Positions 28,298 to 37,892 are shown, numbered from the stretch's first letter. The stretch: 64,000 nucleotides of DNA from Bradyrhizobium sp. U87765 SZCCT0048 (GCF_018131225.1 NZ_JAFCMM010000002.1:1116001-1180000); one strand, 5' to 3'. Made by a program: numbers and translations. Notes: generated by a model not told the origin, from the letters alone.

Positions 28298-30010
28298 TTA
28301 GTCGCTGAGGATTGCAGGGATGCCCGATGCAGTCTTGGCTTCGAGCATCCGCGTCAGTTCGATGCGCTGGAGCTTGGCCAGCGCGTTGCGTGGAAGACGG
28401 TCGAGATGAACAATCCGCTCCGGCCACTTGAAGCGTGCCAACCCGGCCTCTCGGCAGAATGCCACGACGGATTCGAGCGTGACGCTTCTGCCGCCACGCG
28501 GCACGACGAACACGCAGACGCGTTCGCCCAAGCGGGCGTCGCCGTAGGCAGCGACGGCGGCCTCGCTGATATCAGGATGACTCGAGATCAGTGCATCGAG
28601 TTCGGCCGGCGCAATCTTCATTCCGCCGCGAATGATCAGTTCACGCGAGCGCCCGACAAAGCGGACGAAGCGCGCTTCGCCATTCTCCTCGGCGATCTCG
28701 AAAAGATCCCCCGTCGAGAAAAAGCCATCGCCATCGAACCGCGAACGATCGAGCCCGCCAGGCTGCCAATATCCCGGAAACACGGACGGACCGCGAATCC
28801 ACATTTCCCCGATGTCACCGGGCGCCACCGCCGGCCGCCCCTCCTCGGTGATCAGCCTGAACTCACCGCCATTCGCCGTCCGCGTCTCCGGCTTCCACGA
28901 GATGTCGCCCTCGCGCGGGAACAGCCGCGCCCGCGCGCGGGGCGCCGGGACGTTGTCGCGGGTCGAGCAGAGATTGATGCCTTCATTGGAGCCGAAGATG
29001 TTGACCACCGGCACGCCGAGCGCCTTCTCGAACTTTTCCACCACGTGCGGATCTGGCGGCGACGAGCCGGTGCCGACGGCGCGCAGCCGCTGCAGCAGCC
29101 CCGGATCAGCCGCGGCGCCATCCAGCAGCGACGACAGGATCGCCGGCGCGACCACCGTATAGCGGATGTCCTCCTGCCTGATCTGATCGAGGAACACCCC
29201 AAGGTCGAACGGATGATGGAGCACCAGCGTGCCGCCGGCGCTCAGCCACACCATCATCAGCCCACCGATCGCTGCGGCGTTGACGAACGGAAACGGCGCC
29301 AGGATCGCATCCCCCGATTCCACGGTCAGCGTTCGGGCGAATCCGTGCGCGCTCGACAACCAGTTATTGTGCGTCTTCGGCACCGCCTTCGGACGCCCCT
29401 CGGTTCCCGAGGTCCAGCAGATTGAGAACAGCCCGTCGGGATCGACCGGGACGGACGTGCTGGCAGCGTCGCACGCGATCGCCTCGGGATGCGACAGGCT
29501 GGTCACTGCAGCAGGCAATCCGTCGCCGAAGCCGAAGACCTTTCCGTCAAACGCGACGTGGTCCATGAAATCGGCGAGCGGCTCCGCTCCTGCGGCGGTC
29601 GCGACCCCACACACGGCCACCGGCCGCAACAGCGCGACGATCTGCGCAAGCTCGTGGTGTCGATACTGCATCGGCACCGGGCTGAGGACGGCGCCCAGCG
29701 AAGCGGCCGCCAGATAAAGAGCAAGCAGCTCGTGCAGATTGGGCAGTTGCACCAGGATGACGTCGCCCGATCGGATGCCTTCCCGCGTCAAACGATCCGC
29801 GACGCCGGTCACCAGAGCCGCCAGTTCGCGATAACTGAGACGGCGTGGCGCGCCAAACGCGATCGTCGCCCGGTTCGGCGGATCGACCACCGCCGTCCGT
29901 TCAGGCCAGCGCGACGCATTGGCGCTGAACACGTCGTAAATCGTCTGATCGCGCCAGAGACCGCGGGCATGATAGGCCGCGGCAGTCGATGCGGCGTACA
30001 GCCCGCTCAC
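28298..30010 (-). CDS. AMP-dependent acyl-CoA synthetase
   Basis: A 570-residue ANL-superfamily ligase that forms an acyl-AMP and then an acyl-CoA. The P-loop reads TSGTEGRPKAVPKTHNNW (about 195-212), the GRSRELIIRGGMKIAPAELD hinge is at about 475-494, and the catalytic lysine is in LPRNALAKLQRIEL near the C-terminus. It resembles cyclohexanecarboxylate-CoA and 2,3-dihydroxybenzoate ligases in overall layout, but the substrate cannot be assigned. Its start overlaps the stop of the upstream nitronate monooxygenase gene by four bases. Confidence 0.93.
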   Translation of the reverse strand: MSGLYAASTAAAYHARGLWRDQTIYDVFSANASRWPERTAVVDPPNRATIAFGAPRRLSYRELAALVTGVADRLTREGIRSGDVILVQLPNLHELLALYLAAASLGAVLSPVPMQYRHHELAQIVALLRPVAVCGVATAAGAEPLADFMDHVAFDGKVFGFGDGLPAAVTSLSHPEAIACDAASTSVPVDPDGLFSICWTSGTEGRPKAVPKTHNNWLSSAHGFARTLTVESGDAILAPFPFVNAAAIGGLMMVWLSAGGTLVLHHPFDLGVFLDQIRQEDIRYTVVAPAILSSLLDGAAADPGLLQRLRAVGTGSSPPDPHVVEKFEKALGVPVVNIFGSNEGINLCSTRDNVPAPRARARLFPREGDISWKPETRTANGGEFRLITEEGRPAVAPGDIGEMWIRGPSVFPGYWQPGGLDRSRFDGDGFFSTGDLFEIAEENGEARFVRFVGRSRELIIRGGMKIAPAELDALISSHPDISEAAVAAYGDARLGERVCVFVVPRGGRSVTLESVVAFCREAGLARFKWPERIVHLDRLPRNALAKLQRIELTRMLEAKTASGIPAILSD

Positions 30011-30966
30011 TGCAGGATTCCTTCGACCAGACTGCGCGACGCCGCACGATATTCCTCGGCAAGCCGCGCAACGATGCTGGCCGCCGGTTCGACGGCCTTG
30101 ATGGCGCCGACGCCCTGCCCCGCCGACCAGATACCCTTCCAGGGCTTGACCTCAGCGCCCTCCAGACCGGTGAAATTCATCTTCGCCGTCGACACGGCGA
30201 TTTCAGCCAGATCGAGACCCTGGGCCAGAATGCTGGGCACAAGCATATTGGCCCGCGCTCCCGTGAATGCCCGGGTGACGATCAGATCCTGCGCCGAGCA
30301 GGAGAGCAGCATGTCGCGATGGCCGGGATCGGTGCGGCTTTCTTCGGCCGCCATGAAGGCCGTCCCCATATAGGCGAAATCGGCCCCCATCGCCCGTGAT
30401 GCCAGCACCGCACGACCGGTTGCGATCCCTCCGGCCAATGCCAGATAGCCATCGAAGAACTCGCGTACTTCCTGCAGAAACACCGGACCGCAGAGATCGC
30501 CGGTATGCCCACCGGCGCCTGCGCAGACCAGCACCAGCCCGTCGACTCCGGCGGCCACGGCCTTGCGGGCGTAGGCCACGGAATTGACGTCTGCGAAAAC
30601 TAGACCGTTGTACCGGTGAACCGTCTCGATCACGGGAGCAGGACCTCCCAGCGCCGTGATCACGATCGGCGGACGATACTTGTCGACGAGGGCGAGATCG
30701 TCCGGGAGACGCTTGTTGGTGCGGTGCGTGACCAGATTCAGAGCCCAGGGCGCAGCTTCGCCATCAGCCAGATCGTCGGCGATCCGACGCATGAAAATCT
30801 CGAGTTCTTCGGCGTTTCGTGCATTCGGAGCGGGGATCGATCCGACGATTCCGGCCTTGCAGCACGCCACCACGAGCTCTGGACCCGACACCAGAAACAT
30901 CGGCGCGGCGAAGACCGGCAAGCGCAGCCGAGCCAGCCTGGCGCGCGGACTTTCAGTGACCCTCAT
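30007..30966 (-). CDS. Nitronate monooxygenase / 2-nitropropane dioxygenase-like flavoprotein
   Basis: A 319-residue FMN-dependent TIM barrel of the NPD family. LPVFAAPMFLVSGPELVVACCKAGIVG opens the protein, and GVDGLVLVCAGAGGHTGD (about 157-174) and LAGGIATGRAVLASRAMGADFAYMGTAF are the FMN-binding signatures. Many members have no known nitronate activity and act as enoyl or ketone-modifying flavoproteins. It is the first gene of the minus-strand operon and diverges from the alpha/beta hydrolase over 85 bp. Confidence 0.88.
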   Translation of the reverse strand: MRVTESPRARLARLRLPVFAAPMFLVSGPELVVACCKAGIVGSIPAPNARNAEELEIFMRRIADDLADGEAAPWALNLVTHRTNKRLPDDLALVDKYRPPIVITALGGPAPVIETVHRYNGLVFADVNSVAYARKAVAAGVDGLVLVCAGAGGHTGDLCGPVFLQEVREFFDGYLALAGGIATGRAVLASRAMGADFAYMGTAFMAAEESRTDPGHRDMLLSCSAQDLIVTRAFTGARANMLVPSILAQGLDLAEIAVSTAKMNFTGLEGAEVKPWKGIWSAGQGVGAIKAVEPAASIVARLAEEYRAASRSLVEGILQ

Positions 30967-30999
30967 CTCGACCCCTCTCCTTCAGCAGCACCCAATTAC

Positions 31000-31013
31000 T
31001 TGCATAACTGGAC
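31000..31013. promoter_or_regulatory. Shared operator-like motif, copy in the divergent promoter
   Basis: TTGCATAACTGGAC lies midway between the NPD and alpha/beta hydrolase starts. TTGCAT also works as a minus-35 box on the plus strand, with a weak minus-10 near 31022-31028. The same core occurs at 24423-24431, and with one change at 24305-24313. Confidence 0.45.
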
Positions 31014-31051
31014 CTGTTAGGCAATATGGCATTTCCGACTGGAGGTTCAGA

Positions 31052-31765
31052 ATGACCGGAGCGATGCCGAGCCCGTTGATATTGCTGTGCGGATTGACCA
31101 ATACCCCCGAGCTGTGGGCGGGCATGCGCCAGCACCTCGGCAGCGACATCGTGACGAAGGCGCCAAGGCTGCCGGTCGATACGGATGTGGACGCGATCGC
31201 GCGTACGCTGCTCGGCGATGCGCCGGCCCGATTTCATCTGTGCGGCTATTCGTTCGGCGGATATATCGCGCTGGCCATCCTCGCCGCCGCGCCACACCGG
31301 GTGGATAGCCTGACGTTGCTCTGCTCGACGCCGCGCGCTGACGGCAAAGAGCAGATTGCACAGCGCCGCCGCACGATCGAGCGAATCCAATCGGGCGACT
31401 ATCATGCGATCATCGCCGAGCAGGATCGCTGGATGTTCCACCCGGAGAACAAGGCGAATGCTGCCTTGATCGATCTTCGCAATACAATGGCCAACGACTA
31501 TGGACCGACCGCAATGACAGCACACCTGATGGCGAGCATATCCAGACCCGATCGCAGCGCTGGCTTGCGAGGCCACCACCCGCGCGTCATGATGATCGCG
31601 GCTGACAATGACGTTCTATTCAGTGTCGAGAGCCAGCGGCGGATTGCGGCCGATATTCAGGCCGACCGGTTCGAAGTGATCGAACGCGCGGGTCATGGCG
31701 CCCCGCTTGAGCGCCCCGAAGCTATCGCCCGCATATTGAATCAATGGATACGCGGGGACTCATAA
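31052..31765 (+). CDS. Alpha/beta hydrolase
   Basis: A 237-residue cytosolic hydrolase. The nucleophile elbow is CGYSFGGYIA (about residues 63-72), the acid is probably in AADNDVLF, and the catalytic His is in ERAGHGAPLERPE near the C-terminus. The start at 31052 follows a TGGAGG site. It diverges from the carotenoid oxygenase operon and shares the candidate operator, so it likely acts on an ester or diketone intermediate of the same pathway. Nothing defines the substrate. Confidence 0.85.
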   Translation: MTGAMPSPLILLCGLTNTPELWAGMRQHLGSDIVTKAPRLPVDTDVDAIARTLLGDAPARFHLCGYSFGGYIALAILAAAPHRVDSLTLLCSTPRADGKEQIAQRRRTIERIQSGDYHAIIAEQDRWMFHPENKANAALIDLRNTMANDYGPTAMTAHLMASISRPDRSAGLRGHHPRVMMIAADNDVLFSVESQRRIAADIQADRFEVIERAGHGAPLERPEAIARILNQWIRGDS

Positions 31766-32265
31766 GCGACAGCGCGGCTGACCGAATCACGCCGCGCTCG
31801 CGTGGGGAGCGCGGTGCGGATCGCGGCCGAAGTGATGCGGGTGAACAAGGCCCGCTTTGATCGCCTTCAATATGATCTCCGAGGCGACGCTTGCTTCAAA
31901 CCGTCACGGCTTTGCGCGCCAAAAGTGGGCGCGGGTGAGTTGCCCCCTTGAATGACGCGGCCGCAGCATAGCAGCCGCCGGCGCGCTCCCGCTTGAGGCC
32001 TGCGGCCTGCCCGCAGTCTCGTCCGGTCCAGCGACTATTGCCTGATTGTCCGGCTATCCGCGGGGTGTGCGCGGTGTAAAAGGAATCCTGATGAAGAAGA
32101 TTGTAATGGCGACGGCGGCGGTCGGCACTCTCGCTCTCGGCTAGATCCTCGCGACATCTCCAGCCGAAGCCTGCTGGCGCGCTGGCTAGGGACCGGCAGT
32201 CTTCGATCAATGCAACCGATCAGCAGACGCGGTCTGACCAGGAACAACCTGTTGAGGCTCCACAC
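31766..32265. other. 500-bp region with hairpin and a degraded small gene
   Basis: An 8-bp hairpin (31792-31799 with 31807-31814) follows the hydrolase gene. The rest has no intact gene; a broken small secreted-peptide gene is annotated separately at 32091. Confidence 0.5.
32091..32189 (+). pseudogene. Remnant of a small secreted Cys-containing peptide gene
   Basis: An ATG with an AAGGA ribosome site encodes a signal-peptide-like start (MKKIVMATAAVGTLALG), then an in-frame TAG at 32142. The frame goes on as ILATSPAEACWRAG before a second TAG at 32187. Read through, this is a plausible secretion signal with an AEA cleavage site and the start of a small Gly/Cys protein of a kind common in Bradyrhizobium. 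It looks like a decayed gene. Confidence 0.4.
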
Positions 32266-34062
32266 CTAGCTCTCGACCAGCGAAGCCCACGCCCGCCGCA
32301 ACGCCGTCTTGACGGCCACCGCCCGGGTCGGCGGGGGCGCTGGCGCTTCCTCGTCTTCCGGCAATCGCAGGCCGACCACGTTGACGCGGTTGCCGCTGAT
32401 GTTGCGGGCGACCAGCACGATGGAATCGAGCGGCAGTGTCGCCCCGGCCTTCGGCGCGTGGTCGAGATGCACGTCGAAATAGTCCGCGAGGCTGAGCGCG
32501 GCCTCATCGGGGGCGACCTGCACGCCATAGATCTCCGACAGTGCGCCGAGCGTGATCTCGCCGGACACCATGAAGTCGCCGAGCAGGTGCGGATCGGGCG
32601 CGACCGTCGGCGCCATGTCGCTGAAGAAACGATCGAGCGACTGCGCCTTCTCCGGCGGCGCCAGCAGATAGAGATAGTCGCCAGCCTTGACCGGACCGGA
32701 CTCGACCGGTGACAGGATCTTCTCCTTGCGGATCACCAGCGTCGGCTTCGACCACGACGGAATGATGCCACGGCGCAGATACAGACTGTTGGGCCGCACC
32801 GAATAGCCGACGAGCTGCTGTTCGAGCTGGCCGGGCAGGTCGAGCTCGACACGGCGCGGCGCGCGGTCGGTGCGCGGCAGCGCGACATGCAGGCGGCGCG
32901 CGGCCGCGCCCAGGGTCCAGCCCTGCAGCAGCAGCGAGATCACCACGATGACGAACGCGACATCGAAATAGAGATACGCCTTGGGCATGCCGATCAGCAG
33001 CGGAATCGAGGCCAGGAAGATCGCCACCGCGCCGCGCAGGCCGACCCAGGCCATGAACAGCTTCTCGCGCCAGTTGAACCGAAACGGCGCGAGGCAGACG
33101 AACACCGCAACCGGCCGCGCCACCAGCATCAGCACCGCGGCGACGGCAATGGCCGGAACCACGCTGACCACGAGCCGCTGCGGCGACGCCAGCAGCCCGA
33201 GCAGCACGAACATGACGATCTGCGCGAGCCACGTGGCGGCATCGAGGAACACCACCACCGAGTTGTGCGCTCGGGTCGGCCGGTTGCCGATGACGATGCC
33301 GGCAAGGTAGACCGCGAGAAAGCCCGAGGCATGGAAGATCTGCGCCAGCCCGAAGATGACCAGCGCGGCGGTGGTCACGAAGGGCGCATGCAACCCCTGG
33401 GGTAGCGCGACGCGGTTGAGGCCGAACACCACGAGGCGGCCGCCGGCGAAGCCGACCGCGGCGCCGAGAACCGCTTCCTTGATGAATTCGAGCGCGACCT
33501 GTCCGGCCGAGCTGTGGCCGACCGACAGGATCTCCACCAGCATCAGGGTGAGGAACACCGCGAACGGATCGTTGGTGCCGGACTCCGCCTCCAGCGTCGC
33601 GCCGACGCGCGGGCGCAGGCGCAGGCCTTGGGCGTGCACCAGCAGAAACACCGCCGCCGCATCGGTGGACGCCACCACGGCGCCGACCAGCAGCGCCTCG
33701 GTCCAGCTGACGCCGAGCGCATAATGCGCGACCGGCGCCGTGATCAGCGCGGTCAGCAGCACGCCGAAGGTCGCCAGCATGATCGACGGCGCCAGCACCG
33801 TCTTGATATTCTGGAATTTGGTCTTCAGCCCGCCGTCGAACAGGATCAGCGCCAGCGCCACCGATCCGACGAGGTAGGTCGTGCCGACGTCATTGAAGGC
33901 GAGCCCCCCGGGGCCAGCCTCGCCGGCGACGATGCCGAGCCCGAGAAACACCAGCAGCAATGGCGCGCCAAAGCGCAGCGCGACGAGGCTGGACAGGATG
34001 CCCGCCATCACAAGGACCGCGCCGAGAAGGATGGCGATGCTGAACGAGTCGAGAGACGCCAT
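32266..34062 (-). CDS. Potassium/proton antiporter, CvrA/NhaP2 type
   Basis: A 598-residue CPA1 antiporter. About twelve membrane helices cover residues 1-390, with the acidic ion-binding region ASTDAAAVFLL (about 140-150) and the ESGTNDPFAVFLTL motif that follows it. The cytoplasmic tail (about 400-598) holds a TrkA-C-like domain and an extra C-terminal regulatory region. It should expel K+ in exchange for H+ under hyperosmotic or alkaline stress. It is a single gene that diverges from the mechanosensitive channel gene, fitting an osmotic-balance theme. Confidence 0.93.
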   Translation of the reverse strand: MASLDSFSIAILLGAVLVMAGILSSLVALRFGAPLLLVFLGLGIVAGEAGPGGLAFNDVGTTYLVGSVALALILFDGGLKTKFQNIKTVLAPSIMLATFGVLLTALITAPVAHYALGVSWTEALLVGAVVASTDAAAVFLLVHAQGLRLRPRVGATLEAESGTNDPFAVFLTLMLVEILSVGHSSAGQVALEFIKEAVLGAAVGFAGGRLVVFGLNRVALPQGLHAPFVTTAALVIFGLAQIFHASGFLAVYLAGIVIGNRPTRAHNSVVVFLDAATWLAQIVMFVLLGLLASPQRLVVSVVPAIAVAAVLMLVARPVAVFVCLAPFRFNWREKLFMAWVGLRGAVAIFLASIPLLIGMPKAYLYFDVAFVIVVISLLLQGWTLGAAARRLHVALPRTDRAPRRVELDLPGQLEQQLVGYSVRPNSLYLRRGIIPSWSKPTLVIRKEKILSPVESGPVKAGDYLYLLAPPEKAQSLDRFFSDMAPTVAPDPHLLGDFMVSGEITLGALSEIYGVQVAPDEAALSLADYFDVHLDHAPKAGATLPLDSIVLVARNISGNRVNVVGLRLPEDEEAPAPPPTRAVAVKTALRRAWASLVES

Positions 34063-34315
34063 TGTCCGCCTGAAATGGGTGGATTTTCATCCTTATCGTC
34101 CCCTCGGCGACAGGCCAACCCATTTTTCCCGGCATCACAAAAGGGCCGGATTCACCGCCATTAAAGAGCGCGGATCCGCCGGCGGCGGATGGCTCTCGCG
34201 CGGCGGATGTGGGATTCTGCCGCTGCATCGAATCATGACCGTGCCTGGCATCATCGCAGGGCGTCGCAGCGGCGGCGGCCACGCCCGGGGCGCGGGCGAC
34301 ACGGGGGACCTGAAC

Positions 34316-35647
34316 TTGGCGGACGACAAGGCGGCAATGGACCTGAATGCGTTCTACGAGATGCTGCAGGGTGCATTTCGGTCGGTCGGGGCCGAGGTCA
34401 CCTCGCCCTGGTTCTATACCCAGCTCGGCCTGATCATGGCAGCGGCCGGCCTCTCCCTGGGGCTCGCAGCGGCGCTGCGTGCGCGGGTCGACGTCACCTC
34501 GGTGGCAATGGGCTGGCCGACGCCGTTGCGGCTGATGGTCCGGGTGCTGCTGCAGAGCACGACCACCGCGTTCTTCGCCGTCATCACTCTGGTCATACGC
34601 CTCGTCATGGTGGCGATGACCTGGCCGAGCCGCAGCTATCTGCTGATCACGGCGGCGAGCCTCGCCTTCGCCTGGCTGATCATCCGCCTCGCCACCAGCG
34701 TCATCCGCAACGAGTTCGCCGTGCGCCTGCTGTCGGTGTCGGCATGGGCGGTCGCCGCGCTCAGCATCATCGGCCTGCTCGACCAGACCCTCGACGCGCT
34801 GGATTCGGTCGCCGTCGTGCTCGGCGGTATCCGCGTGTCGCCGCTGCTGGTGATCAAGACCACGGTGGCGATGGCGGTGGCGCTGTGGCTCGCCAGCATC
34901 GTCAGCAAATTCCTCGAGAGCCGCATCAACAGCGCCAAGGACCTGACGCCGTCGCTGCAGGTGCTGCTGGTCAAGATGGTGCGGTTGCTGCTGATCGTCA
35001 TCGCGATCGCGGTGGTGCTGTCGGCGGTCGGCATCAACCTGTCTTCGCTGGCGATCTTCTCCGGCGCGGTCGGCGTCGGCCTCGGCTTCGGCCTGCAAAA
35101 GATCGTCGCGAATTTCGTCAGCGGCATCATCCTGCTGGCCGACAAGTCGGTGAAGCCGGGCGACCTGATCACCGTCGGCGAGAATTTCGGGCGCATCAGC
35201 GCCATGAACACCCGCTACATCTCGGTGGCGGCCGGCGACGGCCGCGAATTCCTCATCCCCAACGAGGATCTCGTCACCCAGAAGGTGACGAACTGGACCT
35301 ACACCGACAAGAACACGCTGGTGAAGGTCAAATTCCGCACCAACTACGACGCCGATCCGCGCGCCGTATGCAAGCTCGCGGTCGAGATCGCCTCCGAAAC
35401 GCCGCGCGTCACCAAGCTCAAGCCGCCGACCTGCCTGATCAACGAGTTCGCCGAGTACGGCATGAACTTCTCGCTGACTTTCTGGATCGCCGATCCCGAT
35501 GCCGGCATGGACAACGTGCGCAGCGACGTCATGCTGTCGCTGTGGGACGCCTTCAAGCGCGAGGGCATCCGCGTGCCCTACCCGGTGCGCGACATCCGCG
35601 TGCGCGGCGCGCTGCCTGTCGACGCCACGCTCGAACAGCCGAACTGA
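34316..35647 (+). CDS. MscS-family mechanosensitive ion channel
   Basis: A 443-residue membrane protein with about seven helices before the MscS core. The pore helix and beta domain are clear: AIFSGAVGVGLGFGLQKIVANFVSGI, then the DLITVGENFGRISAMNTRYI loop and IPNEDLVTQKVTNW. It releases solutes on hypo-osmotic shock. I chose the TTG at 34316, which has GGGGGA at good spacing; an ATG at 34337 is the alternative and loses seven residues. SfsA follows four bases after the stop, so the genes are probably cotranscribed. Confidence 0.92.
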   Translation: MADDKAAMDLNAFYEMLQGAFRSVGAEVTSPWFYTQLGLIMAAAGLSLGLAAALRARVDVTSVAMGWPTPLRLMVRVLLQSTTTAFFAVITLVIRLVMVAMTWPSRSYLLITAASLAFAWLIIRLATSVIRNEFAVRLLSVSAWAVAALSIIGLLDQTLDALDSVAVVLGGIRVSPLLVIKTTVAMAVALWLASIVSKFLESRINSAKDLTPSLQVLLVKMVRLLLIVIAIAVVLSAVGINLSSLAIFSGAVGVGLGFGLQKIVANFVSGIILLADKSVKPGDLITVGENFGRISAMNTRYISVAAGDGREFLIPNEDLVTQKVTNWTYTDKNTLVKVKFRTNYDADPRAVCKLAVEIASETPRVTKLKPPTCLINEFAEYGMNFSLTFWIADPDAGMDNVRSDVMLSLWDAFKREGIRVPYPVRDIRVRGALPVDATLEQPN

Positions 35648-35651
35648 CGCG

Positions 35652-36365
35652 ATGCGCTTCACCGACGAACTGGTGCCGGCCACCCTGATCCGGCGCTACA
35701 AGCGCTTCCTCGCCGATGTCGAACTTTCCGACGGCAGCATCATCACCGCCCATGTCGCCAACCCCGGCGCGATGACCGGACTGCAGGCAGCCGGCGCGCG
35801 GGTGTGGCTGTCGAAATCCCCCAGCAAGACGCGCAAGCTGCCGTATTCATGGGAACTGGTCGAGGCCGACTTCGGCGCCGGCCCGGAGCTGGTCGGCGTC
35901 AACACCGGCCATCCCAACACCATCGTCGCCGAAGCCCTCGCGGCGGGAACGATCCCCGAGCTCGCGGGCTATGCGACCGTTCGCCGCGAGGTGAAGTACG
36001 GCCAGAATTCGCGGGTCGATTTCCTGCTTGAGGATCCGGCGCGGCCGCCCTGTTATGTCGAGGTCAAGAACGTCCACCTGATGCGCCAGCCCGGCCTCGC
36101 CGAGTTCCCGGACTCGGTCACGGCCCGCGGCGCCAAGCACCTGGACGAACTCGCGACCCTGAGCACGCAGGGCATCCGCGCCGTGATGTTTTACGTGATC
36201 CAGATGGGGTCGGCGACGGCCTTCACCCTCGCGCGGGACATCGATCCGGCCTATGGCCGGGCGTTCGACCGGGCCCGCGCCGCAGGCATCGAGGCCCTGG
36301 CCTATGTCTGCGCCCTCCGGCGCGACGAAATCGTGCTCGAACGGCCGGTTCCGCTGCGGCCCTGA
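35652..36365 (+). CDS. sfsA: SfsA-family DNA/RNA nuclease protein
   Basis: A 237-residue protein of the sugar fermentation stimulation family, now linked to nucleic-acid binding and nuclease activity through its restriction-endonuclease-like C-terminal half. Conserved motifs are present: VNPGAMTG-like HVANPGAMTG (about 34-43), NTGHPN, and the nuclease region SRVDFLLED...CYVEVKNVHL (about 125-146) with the D-E-K triad. It lies between mscS and map and is normal in length. Confidence 0.95.
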   Translation: MRFTDELVPATLIRRYKRFLADVELSDGSIITAHVANPGAMTGLQAAGARVWLSKSPSKTRKLPYSWELVEADFGAGPELVGVNTGHPNTIVAEALAAGTIPELAGYATVRREVKYGQNSRVDFLLEDPARPPCYVEVKNVHLMRQPGLAEFPDSVTARGAKHLDELATLSTQGIRAVMFYVIQMGSATAFTLARDIDPAYGRAFDRARAAGIEALAYVCALRRDEIVLERPVPLRP

Positions 36366-36532
36366 CGGCGGCGGGAGGCGACGGGTGCGGCCCGCGCCCG
36401 GCGCAGGGCCGGCATCCGCCACGGCCCGGCCCGCCGGATCGCTTGCACCCGCCGTTCCATGGCTTAAATTGGGTTCAGCAACGCCCCGCGGGGCACCCCT
36501 TCCCCCTCCACTCCTGTCGTGAAGAATCCCGG

Positions 36533-37360
36533 ATGAACTACGTTGAAGCCACCGACGTCTCCCTGCGCAAGACCGGCCAGATCAAGCTGTATGGACCGAC
36601 GGCGTTCGCCGGCATGCGCAAGGCCGGCGCGCTGGTGGCGCAGTGCCTCGACGAGCTGGTCGCGCTGGTGAAGCCCGGCCTTCCGACCGCGAAGATCGAC
36701 GACTTCGTCCGCGAGTTCGCTTTTAGCCATGGCGCGTTCCCCGCGACGCTGATGTACCGCGGCTACCGCTACTCGACCTGCACCTCGATCAATCATGTGG
36801 TCTGCCACGGCATGCCCGGCGACCGCCTGCTCAAGGAAGGTGACATCGTCAACATCGACGTCACCTTCATCGTCGACGGCTGGTACGGCGACTCCAGCCG
36901 GATGTATCCGGTCGGCTCGATCGCGCGAAAGGCCGAGCGGCTGATCGAGGTCACCTACGAATCGCTGATGCGCGGCATCGCCGCGGTGAAGCCCGGCGCT
37001 ACCACCGGCGACATCGGTCATGCGATCCAGAGCTTCGTCGAGCCGCAGCAGATGAGCGTGGTGCGCGATTTCTGCGGGCACGGTCTCGGCCGCCTGTTCC
37101 ACGACGAGCCCAACATCATCCATGTCGGCCGTCCCGGCGAAGGCGTCGTGCTCAAGCCCGGCATGCTGTTCACCATCGAGCCGATGATCAACCTCGGCAA
37201 GCCGCACGTCAAAATCCTGTCCGATGGCTGGACCGCGGTGACACGCGACCGCTCGCTGTCGGCGCAATTCGAGCACTCCGTCGGCGTCACCGCGACCGGG
37301 GTCGAGATCTTCACGCTATCGCCGAACAAGGTCGACAAGCCGCCGTTCGTCGCAGCCTGA
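36533..37360 (+). CDS. map: Methionine aminopeptidase type I
   Basis: A 275-residue cytosolic metallopeptidase that removes N-terminal Met. Metal ligands are recognisable: D in NIDVTFIVDGWYGDSSRMY (two Asp), H in CGHGLGRLFHDEPN, E in FTIEPMINLG and E in QFEHSVGVT. The ATG at 36533 gives the usual length. In many alphaproteobacteria map is directly followed by radC; here a 10.4-kb segment separates them. Confidence 0.97.
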   Translation: MNYVEATDVSLRKTGQIKLYGPTAFAGMRKAGALVAQCLDELVALVKPGLPTAKIDDFVREFAFSHGAFPATLMYRGYRYSTCTSINHVVCHGMPGDRLLKEGDIVNIDVTFIVDGWYGDSSRMYPVGSIARKAERLIEVTYESLMRGIAAVKPGATTGDIGHAIQSFVEPQQMSVVRDFCGHGLGRLFHDEPNIIHVGRPGEGVVLKPGMLFTIEPMINLGKPHVKILSDGWTAVTRDRSLSAQFEHSVGVTATGVEIFTLSPNKVDKPPFVAA

Positions 37361-37397
37361 GCGGCCGCACGGACCGCTCTGGCCGAGCCGGGCGCGA

Positions 37398-37892
37398 TCA
37401 GCGATCGCGCCCCAGCATCAGCACCGCCACGAACGCGATCGCCGCGCCGAGCGATGCGAGCGTGCGCACGTGGTTCCAGAACGTCCACGTCCTGAGATAG
37501 TCGGCCCATAGCGCCAGCGCCGCCGCGCCACCCGCCGGCGCCGCGGCGAGCGCGTCGTTGAGCGGCACGTTACACACCATTGTCACGCCGACACAGCCGA
37601 TCAGGTAGAGCACAGCTGCGGCCAGCAGCAGCAGGCCGTCGACCTGCCCCCAACTGCCCCAGGACGCGAGCGCAAGCGCGAGGCAGAGACCACCGGTGCC
37701 GAGGAAGGCCAGCATGAAGAGCGGGTTGATCACCGTCACATTGATCGCGTTCATCGCCGCCATGCCCTGATCGGGCGCAAGACGGCCGAGCGCGGCCATC
37801 ACGAAGGTGGAGAAGGCGAAGAAGATGCCGGCGACGAGCCCACTGCCGATCGCCGCAGCGAAGGTCCCGGCCACGAGCGCGCGCTCAAGCAT
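37398..37892 (-). CDS. DUF1772 (anthrone oxygenase-like) membrane protein
   Basis: A 164-residue protein with four hydrophobic segments. The FFAFSTFVMAALGRL motif early and NVPLNDALA (about 110-118) in the later half are hallmarks of DUF1772. Fungal relatives oxidise anthrones; bacterial members are uncharacterised. Its start overlaps the stop of the upstream NmrA-like gene by eight bases, so both are controlled by the divergent TetR. Confidence 0.87.
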   Translation of the reverse strand: MLERALVAGTFAAAIGSGLVAGIFFAFSTFVMAALGRLAPDQGMAAMNAINVTVINPLFMLAFLGTGGLCLALALASWGSWGQVDGLLLLAAAVLYLIGCVGVTMVCNVPLNDALAAAPAGGAAALALWADYLRTWTFWNHVRTLASLGAAIAFVAVLMLGRDR

